A stretch of 31,419 nucleotides of DNA. Origin: JBFLYC01 sp040756735 (GTDB lineage: Bacteria; Bacillota; DSM-16504; Desulfitibacterales; Desulfitibacteraceae). Every line of letters starts with the position of its first letter. The stretch's first letter is position 1. Under the pieces are notes generated by a model that did not search any database, was not told the origin of the DNA, and saw only the letters and a list, made by a program, of their open reading frames with translations. The translations under genes were made by a program, and so were the position numbers. The DNA is taken from contig JBFLYC010000037.1 in assembly GCA_040756735.1 (NCBI GenBank), positions 1-31,419 on the forward strand, in the 5' to 3' direction. This document shows, one piece after another, positions 25,673 through 31,419 of the stretch.

Positions 25673-26566
25673 ATGAATGTTGAAAAATTTAAAGGTATTT
25701 ATCCAGCAGTGATTACTCCCTTCACAAAGGAAGGCAAAGTTGATGAAGAAAAATTAAGAGCCTATATCGCATATTTAATTAAAGAAGTAGATGGACTTTT
25801 CGTGTGTGGTTCTTACGGGTCTGGGCCAATAATGACAATAGCTGAAAGAAAAAGAGTTACGGAAGTAACTTTAGAAGTCGTTAACGGAAAAGTGCCGGTA
25901 ATCGTTCATGTAGGATGCTCAGATACGGCTAGTACATTAGAGTTAGCGATACATTCCGAGGAAAATGGAGCAGATGCAATAGCAGCAGTTACACCATTTT
26001 ATTATAAACATTTAGAAGATGTTATCAAAAATCATTATAGATGTATCGTCGATGCGGTTAAGATACCGGTCTTGGTTTATAACAACCCAAAGTACAGTAA
26101 TTTTTCAGTTTCAGGCGATCTGTTAGCCGAATTAGCAGAAATAGGAGTTAAAGGAATAAAAGACAGCAGTGCTGATATTGCACTATTCTATGAGTATATG
26201 GCAAAGGTAACAAGACCAGACTTTCTATTTCTAATAGGTTCTCAAACCCATTTAGTACCTTCAGTTGTTGGTGGAGCCCATGGATGTGTTTCAGGACTAT
26301 CTAATGCCTTTCCTCGATTTATTAAAGACATTTACGAAAAGTGTGTATCTGGTGATTTTGAATCAGCAGTGGCATTACAGAAAAAAGCTAACATGCTGAG
26401 AACTGTTACAGGTTCGGGTATACCAATACCATTCTATCATGCAGTTTTACCAATGTTAGGTATAGATGTGGGATATCCAAAGGCACCATTTTTACCCTTA
26501 CCAGAAAGTGAAGTTCAGCGCATCAAAAAAGTCCTTGTAGAAACCAAAATGGTTATTGATAATTAG
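25673..26566 (+). CDS. DapA/NanA-family class I aldolase or dehydratase
   Basis: This 297-residue TIM-barrel lyase of the dihydrodipicolinate synthase/N-acetylneuraminate lyase family has Schiff-base Lys 163 (KGIKDSS) and catalytic Tyr 136 (VYNNP), both present. The pyruvate-binding loop, normally GTTGE or GSTGE, reads GSYGSGPIM at 46-54, so the second Thr and the Glu are changed. This argues against true DapA. Candidate reactions are aldol cleavage of a keto-deoxy sugar acid to pyruvate plus an aldehyde, or a related dehydration. The kinase and dehydrogenase upstream support a sugar-acid route. AAGGAGG precedes the ATG; the HAD gene follows 28 nt later. Confidence 0.85.
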   Translation: MNVEKFKGIYPAVITPFTKEGKVDEEKLRAYIAYLIKEVDGLFVCGSYGSGPIMTIAERKRVTEVTLEVVNGKVPVIVHVGCSDTASTLELAIHSEENGADAIAAVTPFYYKHLEDVIKNHYRCIVDAVKIPVLVYNNPKYSNFSVSGDLLAELAEIGVKGIKDSSADIALFYEYMAKVTRPDFLFLIGSQTHLVPSVVGGAHGCVSGLSNAFPRFIKDIYEKCVSGDFESAVALQKKANMLRTVTGSGIPIPFYHAVLPMLGIDVGYPKAPFLPLPESEVQRIKKVLVETKMVIDN

Positions 26567-26594
26567 ACGGTCATATTAGTAAAGGAGTTCATAA

Positions 26595-27242
26595 ATGTAC
26601 AAAGGTGTACTGTTTGACTTAGACGGTACTTTAATTGATACAAATGAATTAATTATACGTTCTTATCTTCATACTTTAAAGTCCCAATTAAATGTCCATG
26701 CAACCAGGCAGGAGATTGTTCAATACTTTGGGGAGCCTTTGAAAATTACACTGGGGAGATATTGTTCTCCAAGGCAGCTGCCAGATGTTGTTAAGTGTTA
26801 CAGGAAATACAATATAGAAAACCATGATGCCTTAACTAAAGTATTTCCCCACGTTCCAGAGACTTTGGAATTTTTAAGCCAAAAAGAAGGTTTTAAAATA
26901 GCAGTGGTTACATCTAAAATGCGTGATACTGCCATAAAGGGTTTACGCCTTTTTGGCTTGCTGGATTATGTTGACATATTAATTGGATTTGAAGATACTG
27001 AAGAGCACAAGCCCAAGGCAGCTCCCGTAATTAAAGCACTAAATAAATTAGGGCTAAAGCCAGAGGATGCTTTAATGGTAGGTGATAGCCCAAATGATAT
27101 TCGGTCAGCACATGATGCAGGAGTCCCTTGTGCTGTGGTGGAGTACAGCATTATAGAAAAAAGTCTACTGGCAGAGTGTAAACCAGAATACTGGTTAAAG
27201 ACAATAAAAGATGTATTAAAATTAGTGAGAAAAGCTTACTAG
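26595..27242 (+). CDS. HAD-superfamily phosphatase (PpaX/phosphoglycolate-phosphatase-like)
   Basis: This 215-residue haloacid-dehalogenase-type phosphatase has all four motifs: FDLDGTLIDT (nucleophile Asp 8), VVTSK, the Lys in HKPKAAP, and VGDSPNDIRSA. The helical cap domain (about 15-85) is of the PpaX/Gph type. It probably removes phosphate from a small metabolite made in this pathway or acts on pyrophosphate. AAAGGAG precedes the ATG. It is last in the operon; the 290-nt gap that follows holds only regulatory signals. The natural substrate cannot be deduced. Confidence 0.88.
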   Translation: MYKGVLFDLDGTLIDTNELIIRSYLHTLKSQLNVHATRQEIVQYFGEPLKITLGRYCSPRQLPDVVKCYRKYNIENHDALTKVFPHVPETLEFLSQKEGFKIAVVTSKMRDTAIKGLRLFGLLDYVDILIGFEDTEEHKPKAAPVIKALNKLGLKPEDALMVGDSPNDIRSAHDAGVPCAVVEYSIIEKSLLAECKPEYWLKTIKDVLKLVRKAY

Positions 27243-27308
27243 TTTTAATAAACAATATGCCTTTACTCCTCCTTTATATAATATAAGCCTTCTTTATGGA
27301 GGGCGCAG

Positions 27309-27349
27309 CTCAATACCAATGTTACCCATAAAGTAAGATTGGTATTGAG
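27309..27349. promoter_or_regulatory. 12-bp perfect inverted repeat abutting a -35 box (candidate operator)
   Basis: CTCAATACCAAT at 27309-27320 is exactly complementary to ATTGGTATTGAG at 27338-27349, with a 17-nt spacer. The right arm ends one base before TTGACA (-35 at 27350-27355). There is no T-run after it, so an operator is more likely than a terminator for the upstream operon, though an mRNA-end hairpin is possible. Its inner half-site ATACCAAT resembles ATACCGAT in the duplicated promoter blocks. Confidence 0.55.
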
Positions 27350-27378
27350 TTGACACATTTATTTAAATTTAGTAAACT
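27350..27378 (+). promoter_or_regulatory. Sigma-A-type promoter for the glycyl-radical enzyme operon
   Basis: TTGACA at 27350-27355 is a consensus -35. After 17 nt comes TAAACT at 27373-27378, a four-of-six match to TATAAT. Transcription would start near 27385, leaving an untranslated leader of about 150 nt before the enzyme's start codon. Confidence 0.65.
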
Positions 27379-27417
27379 GAAAATATAATAAAATACTGTG
27401 ATTGGGGTGCTTACTGG

Positions 27418-27438
27418 CATTAAGCTAAGAACTTAATG
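27418..27438 (+). promoter_or_regulatory. Leader hairpin upstream of the terminator
   Basis: CATTAAG (27418-27424) pairs perfectly with CTTAATG (27432-27438) around a 7-nt loop. It lies in the leader between the promoter and the intrinsic terminator. It could be one arm of a regulatory switch. I do not recognise a known riboswitch or T-box. Confidence 0.35.
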
Positions 27439-27454
27439 TTATTAAAATAAGCAA

Positions 27455-27498
27455 AAAGCCCAATATGTCTACAATGGACGTATTGGGCTTTAATTTTA
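27455..27498 (+). terminator. Intrinsic terminator within the leader, just before the glycyl-radical enzyme
   Basis: The 11-bp perfect stem AAAGCCCAATA (27455-27465) and TATTGGGCTTT (27481-27491) encloses a 15-nt loop and is followed by TAATTTT. It lies downstream of the promoter and only about 27 nt before the ribosome site. It should stop transcription before the enzyme unless relieved, which suggests attenuation. It could also end read-through from the upstream operon. Confidence 0.7.
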
Positions 27499-27532
27499 AT
27501 TAAAAAGAAAACATAAGAAAGGAGTGAATGAA

Positions 27533-30034
27533 TTGGGTGATACAAGAAATGAATCCTCTTGTATAGAGTCTCGGATAGGTAATGAGCAGATATTTAAGGG
27601 GCCAACCATAGAGGAAGATAAGTTAAAGAGAGAAAGAGTAAAAAAATTATTAGAAGATTTTAGGACCCAACCGCCAAAAGTAAGTATTGAGAGAGCTAGG
27701 TTACTTACCATGTCTTTTAAAGAAACTGAAGATTTGCCATTAGAACTTAGGTGGGCTAAAGCCATGGAAAAAATACTCAAGGAAATAAGTATTTCAATAG
27801 ATGATAATGAATTGATTGTTGGAAATTGTGGTGAGAAGGGGCGTCATGGAATTTTATTTCCAGAACTCCGGGGCGGATGGTTAGCAAAAGGTTTGGAAGA
27901 ATTAAACCATAAAGACGAGAATCAGTTTATTATATCTGAACAAGATATTAGGGTTGTAAAAGATGAAATATTGCCCTATTGGAAGGGCAGGACGGCACAT
28001 GATGCTTTTTTAAATATGCTGCCGGAAGATACCAGAAATATTGTTTTTGGAGATGATGATTATGGAACCCTTGGTTTAATACAGGATAATGCAAACATAA
28101 ATGCGTCTTTAAACTGGGTGTGTGATTATCAAAAGGTTCTTCAAAAGGGCTTTTTAGGAATTAAAGAGGAAGCGGAAGAAAGGTTAATTGCAACAGGTCC
28201 TGATGATCCCAACAATAATATAGATAAAACATTTTTCCTGAAGGCTGTCATTATCGTTTGCGATGCTATGGTTGAATTTGCTAAAAGATATGCAAAATTA
28301 GCAGCAGATATGGCTGATGTTGAAAAAGATCCAGTCAGAAAAAAAGAGCTTGAACAAATATCAAGGATATGTGAATGGGTACCAGGTAAGCCTGCTAGAA
28401 CTTTTTATGAAGCAATACAGGCACAATGGTTTACCCAGCTGGCTTTGAGGATGGAACAGCCAGTGGCAGGGGTAATTGGTAACGGAAGGATAGATCAATA
28501 TTTATACCCGTATTATAAAAGGGACATGGAAGAAGGAATTATAGATGAAGATAAGGCACTAGAACTACTTGAATGCCTATGGATTAAAATAGCACAGTTT
28601 CTTCCAATTAATGCCACTCGTGCCAAGTCTTTTTGGCAGGGATATGCACATTTTGAGCAAACTGTAATCGGTGGGCAAACACAAGACGGTCGAGATGCGA
28701 CAAATGATTTGTCATATTTAATATTAAGATCAAAGAAAGAATTTCCCATTAACTATCCTGATTTATCAGTAAGGATACATTCTCAAACACCTGAAGATTT
28801 TTTATATAAGGTTTGTGAAGTTATTAAGGAAGGCTCGGGCTTTCCAAAACTACTAAATGATGAAACCATTATTCCCTTCTTATTATCACAAGGTGCATTA
28901 CTGGAGGAAGCCAGAGATTATACTGGAAGTGGATGTACTGAAGTTAGAATGATTAATAGAGACACATATCTACCTTTAGGAGCTAGTATCAATTTGCCTG
29001 CAGCATTAGAGATGGCCTTAAATAATGGTGAAGTTGTATTAAAAGGAAAGAGAATTCAGCTTGGTATTAAGACTAGGGAAGCAAGAGAATTTAAAGATTT
29101 TGATGAATTAATGAATGCATTAAGCATTCAATATGACTATCTGGTCAAGCATTTCTATAATAGGCAGAGCATTTTGGAAATAGTTAATGAACAGAAATTA
29201 TCAGCAGTAATAACTTCTCTTCTCCATGATGTCTGTATGAGAGAGTGTCAAAGTATTCATAAGGGCAACATAAAAGGAGCGAGGCATCAGGATACAGGCA
29301 ATATAAATATAATTGGGTTTGGTACAGTTGTAGAGTCGTTAACAGCTATTAAAAAACTTATATTTGACGACAAGACTTTAACAATGGATGAACTGCTACA
29401 ATCTCTCAAGGTAAATTTTGAAGGTAAAGAAGTAATCAGGCAAATGCTCCTTAATGCTCCCAAATATGGGAATAATGATGATTATGCCGACAATATTGCT
29501 CGTGAGGTTGATGCCATGCTCCTGACTAGCCCAAGGAAATACAAAACTGTAAAAGGCACTTCATTAAATGTGAAGTATGTACCAGTTACTGCTCACGTAG
29601 GATTGGGAGCTATAATGGGTGCTACGCCAAACGGGAGAAAGGCGGGAGAAGCCTTTTCTGAAGGGATATCTCCATCGCAAGGCATGGATGTCAATGGACC
29701 AATATCCACCTTGATATCTATTGCTAAATCTAACAGCCAAAAGTTTAATAATAGTCAAGCAAGGCTGTTAAATATTAAGCTTAGTCCCCGGATAGTGGAT
29801 GATGAAAAAGGCATTAAAGACTTGATGTCTTTTATTCGAGCATGGTGTGATCAAAAACACTGGCATTTGCAGTTTAATATTGTAAATAGTGATATGTTAA
29901 GAGATGCCCAGAAACATCCAGAAAAACATAAGGACCTTATAGTTAGGGTAGCTGGCTATAGCGCTTTCTTTGTTGATTTAAGCCCTGCTTTGCAAAATGA
30001 GATAATTAGCAGAACAGAACATCAGGTTATGTAG
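27533..30034 (+). CDS. Glycyl-radical enzyme, eliminase/lyase type, substrate unassigned
   Basis: This glycyl-radical enzyme of about 833 residues has the thiyl Cys and general-base Glu in GSGCTEVRM (C468, E470) and the glycyl loop RVAGYSAFF (G808). Other family blocks are IGGQTQDGRDATNDLSYL and ATPNGRKAGEAFSEGISP. The C-x-E motif places it among dehydratases and C-N/C-S lyases (CutC, glycerol dehydratase, HypD, IslA, HpsG) rather than pyruvate formate-lyase. Near residues 183-200 it reads LIQDNANINASLNWVCDYQ, where many diol dehydratases have GH before DY. Remembered IslA sulfonate-binding residues (R189, Q193, R678) are not evident by eye. The substrate is thus open; a sulfonate, diol or sugar-acid derivative all fit. 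TTG 27533 is 8 nt after AAAGGAG; GTG 27524 overlaps that site. The activase follows. Confidence 0.92.
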   Translation: MGDTRNESSCIESRIGNEQIFKGPTIEEDKLKRERVKKLLEDFRTQPPKVSIERARLLTMSFKETEDLPLELRWAKAMEKILKEISISIDDNELIVGNCGEKGRHGILFPELRGGWLAKGLEELNHKDENQFIISEQDIRVVKDEILPYWKGRTAHDAFLNMLPEDTRNIVFGDDDYGTLGLIQDNANINASLNWVCDYQKVLQKGFLGIKEEAEERLIATGPDDPNNNIDKTFFLKAVIIVCDAMVEFAKRYAKLAADMADVEKDPVRKKELEQISRICEWVPGKPARTFYEAIQAQWFTQLALRMEQPVAGVIGNGRIDQYLYPYYKRDMEEGIIDEDKALELLECLWIKIAQFLPINATRAKSFWQGYAHFEQTVIGGQTQDGRDATNDLSYLILRSKKEFPINYPDLSVRIHSQTPEDFLYKVCEVIKEGSGFPKLLNDETIIPFLLSQGALLEEARDYTGSGCTEVRMINRDTYLPLGASINLPAALEMALNNGEVVLKGKRIQLGIKTREAREFKDFDELMNALSIQYDYLVKHFYNRQSILEIVNEQKLSAVITSLLHDVCMRECQSIHKGNIKGARHQDTGNINIIGFGTVVESLTAIKKLIFDDKTLTMDELLQSLKVNFEGKEVIRQMLLNAPKYGNNDDYADNIAREVDAMLLTSPRKYKTVKGTSLNVKYVPVTAHVGLGAIMGATPNGRKAGEAFSEGISPSQGMDVNGPISTLISIAKSNSQKFNNSQARLLNIKLSPRIVDDEKGIKDLMSFIRAWCDQKHWHLQFNIVNSDMLRDAQKHPEKHKDLIVRVAGYSAFFVDLSPALQNEIISRTEHQVM

Positions 30035-30151
30035 TAATATAAGTATTGGCTTTAATAAAGCTTAGGTTTTCTTGTCTTGGTTATCGATGATACCATCAGA
30101 GACGGGGAGACCTTTGTTTTTAAGAGGAGCCAGAGGGAGGGCATTTGTGTT

Positions 30152-31069
30152 ATGGGTGGTAAAGTCAATTTAGGATGCGTCTTTAATATTCAAAGGTTTT
30201 GTGTTCATGATGGGCCTGGAATTAGAGATGTGATATTTTTGAAAGGGTGTACTATGAAGTGCAAATGGTGCTGCAATCCCGAGTCTCAGAGTGCCGATAA
30301 GGAGATAGCCTTTAAACAGGATGTGTGTTTAGGGTCTGTGCAGTGCGGACGCTGTATAAATGCCTGCCCTTCTAATGCCATTATTGAATCTAAAAACGAT
30401 AAATCGGCAATTGAAATTAATAGAGAATTATGTGTAAATTGCAGTAAATGTGCTACTATATGTCCTGCTAGGGCAATAACCGTAATGGGTAAATTAATGT
30501 CGGTTAATGAAGTAATAAATGCCGTTAAAGATAATAGTATATTTTACAGGAGGTCTGGAGGAGGGTTAACGGTAAGCGGTGGGGAGCCGGCGCTGCAAGC
30601 TGAATTTGTAGAATGTTTATTAAGAACTTGTAAAGAAATGGGTTTGGATACAGCTATAGAAACGTGTGGTTATGCTAAATGGGAAGACTTGAGAAGAAGT
30701 TGTGAGTATGCGAACCTGATTTTTTATGATATAAAATGTTTGGACCCCAAAAAACATAAAGATTTTACTGGAGTTGATAATGAATTAATAATTGGTAACT
30801 TAATTAAATTGTCCCATCAATTAAGGGATACTTCTGTAATTGTCAGAACGCCTATAATCCCAGATTTTAATGACAATCAAGAAGATGTAAGATCCATATT
30901 AAAGTTTATCAGTAAACTAAACAATATTAAACAGTATGAACTTTTAAAGTACCATAGTTTGGGGGAAGTAAAATATAAGCAGCTTGGTAGAAAATATGAG
31001 CTTTCCAATTTTAAACCGGTTAATGAAAAAAAGTTTAAGGAACTGCAAAAGATCAGCAAAGAATTATAG
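30152..31069 (+). CDS. Glycyl-radical enzyme activating enzyme (radical SAM)
   Basis: This radical SAM activase of 305 residues abstracts hydrogen from Gly 808 of the partner enzyme. It starts with the family's N-terminal block FNIQRFCVHDGPGIRDVIFL and the radical SAM motif C33-x3-C37-x2-C40 (CTMKCKWC). Two extra ferredoxin-type clusters follow: CLGSVQCGRCINACP (the first spacing is enlarged) and CVNCSKCATICP. GGEP is at about residue 149. Two-cluster activases accompany most eliminase-type glycyl-radical enzymes. ATG 30152 is preferred: the frame is open to 30077, but the extension is unlike the family, and GGGAGG lies 11 nt upstream of the ATG. The 117-nt gap to the upstream gene has no terminator, so the pair is one operon. 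Confidence 0.92.
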   Translation: MGGKVNLGCVFNIQRFCVHDGPGIRDVIFLKGCTMKCKWCCNPESQSADKEIAFKQDVCLGSVQCGRCINACPSNAIIESKNDKSAIEINRELCVNCSKCATICPARAITVMGKLMSVNEVINAVKDNSIFYRRSGGGLTVSGGEPALQAEFVECLLRTCKEMGLDTAIETCGYAKWEDLRRSCEYANLIFYDIKCLDPKKHKDFTGVDNELIIGNLIKLSHQLRDTSVIVRTPIIPDFNDNQEDVRSILKFISKLNNIKQYELLKYHSLGEVKYKQLGRKYELSNFKPVNEKKFKELQKISKEL

Positions 31070-31079
31070 AAACAATTTG

Positions 31080-31131
31080 AAAGGCTGCAGTATTATCCTC
31101 TAAGGGTAAAGGATAATACTGCAGCCTTTTG
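31080..31131 (+). terminator. Strong hairpin ending the glycyl-radical operon
   Basis: A 19-bp perfect stem pairs AAAGGCTGCAGTATTATCC (31080-31098) with 31111-31129 across a 12-nt loop. The tail is only TTTT followed by GG, so the U-tract is short, but stem strength and position 11 nt after the activase stop make it a likely terminator, possibly working in both directions. The next 170 nt hold no gene. Confidence 0.75.
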
Positions 31132-31300
31132 GTATGATATACTGCATTATTTAATGGATTAAGGAACAAATATATTCTTATAATCATTTGATATCTGATT
31201 TTTCGCACCCTTAAAATGTTTCAAGATTAATTTTTCAAAAACAGCATTTTTTTGTAAATTACACCTGGACTCAAGCCAAATCTTTTGATATTATTAACCC

Positions 31301-31419
31301 ATGGAAAAGATTATACAAGGACGCAAAACAACTAAAAACGACATTGAGCTGATTAAAGAGCTGCTTCAAAACAACCCAGACTGGAACAGGACACGCTTGT
31401 CTAGAGAACTATGCCTTAA
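31301..31419 (+). CDS. DUF4338/DruA-like protein, N-terminus (partial)
   Basis: ATG 31301 opens a frame that runs off the window: MEKIIQGRKTTKNDIELIKE, then NPDWNRTRLSRELCL. The NPxWNRxRLSRELC block is typical of the N-terminus of DUF4338 proteins, which are found in transposon-like elements and in Druantia defence loci (DruA). With only 39 residues visible the distinction cannot be made; given the insertion-sequence load here, a mobile-element protein is more likely. No clear ribosome site precedes the ATG. The gap upstream (31132-31300) is AT-rich and shows no gene. Confidence 0.6.
   Translation, partial: MEKIIQGRKTTKNDIELIKELLQNNPDWNRTRLSRELCL

Noticed and set aside
27309..27349. Inverted repeat as terminator of the HAD operon
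   Set aside because: It has no T-run and abuts a consensus -35; operator is the better reading, though not proven.
1..31419. CRISPR arrays, tRNA or rRNA genes, selenocysteine codons
   Set aside because: No regularly spaced repeats, cloverleaf or rRNA-like sequences were noticed, and no gene needed an internal TGA to complete its family match.

Overview
This is an AT-rich Gram-positive stretch, most likely from an anaerobic Clostridia/Peptococcaceae-type bacterium. The case rests on strong AGGAGG ribosome sites, many TTG/GTG starts, a glycyl-radical enzyme with its activase, a PpaX-like phosphatase, an RpiR regulator and a heavy insertion-sequence load. A run of ten Ns (17396-17405) shows that it is a scaffolded draft. 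Most genes are on the + strand; most transposases are on the - strand.

Layout. (1) 1-4858: the end of a glcF-like gene, a 1.98-kb insertion sequence with 16-bp perfect terminal inverted repeats, then a glcD-glcF pair for 2-hydroxyacid oxidation. (2) 4859-7919: a frameshifted IS1182-type element, a duplicated ~160-bp promoter/operator block, and an IS4-type remnant. (3) 8002-18371: a catabolic island with a beta-hydroxyacid dehydrogenase, a zinc alcohol dehydrogenase, a tripartite tricarboxylate transporter (TctB, TctA, TctC), an Ldh2-family dehydrogenase plus a degenerate second copy, a split UxaA-family lyase (SAF subunit and catalytic subunit), and a D-2-hydroxyacid dehydrogenase. The combination of this transporter type, the two dehydrogenase types and a split UxaA lyase resembles known 3-sulfolactate modules (slcHFG, comC, slcC, suyAB). 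I propose sulfolactate, or a related hydroxy-sulfonate, as substrate; a sugar-acid route is the main alternative. (4) 18372-21021: an insertion-sequence graveyard with two IS1595-type copies and an internally deleted IS4-type copy. (5) 21022-27242: the 3' remnant of a second tctA, a DUF362 protein with a C-terminal cysteine motif, a second zinc alcohol dehydrogenase, a 2-keto-3-deoxygluconate-kinase-like PfkB protein, an RpiR regulator, a DapA-family aldolase and a HAD phosphatase. (6) 27243-31130: an elaborate regulatory leader, then a glycyl-radical enzyme and its activase, closed by a strong hairpin. (7) 31301-31419: the start of a DUF4338/DruA-like gene.

How it may work: a carboxylate enters through the tripartite transporter, dehydrogenases interconvert or epimerise its hydroxyl, and the UxaA-type lyase eliminates sulfite or water to give a 2-keto acid. 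The second cluster looks like oxidation, phosphorylation and aldol cleavage of a sugar-acid-like compound. The glycyl-radical enzyme would add an oxygen-sensitive C-O or C-S bond cleavage, and has its own promoter, operator-like inverted repeat and a terminator just before its ribosome site. Its substrate cannot be read from the sequence.

Decay is clear. Single-base indels, often in homopolymers, break the lyase catalytic subunit, the second Ldh2 gene and several transposases. Some may be sequencing errors, given the draft state.
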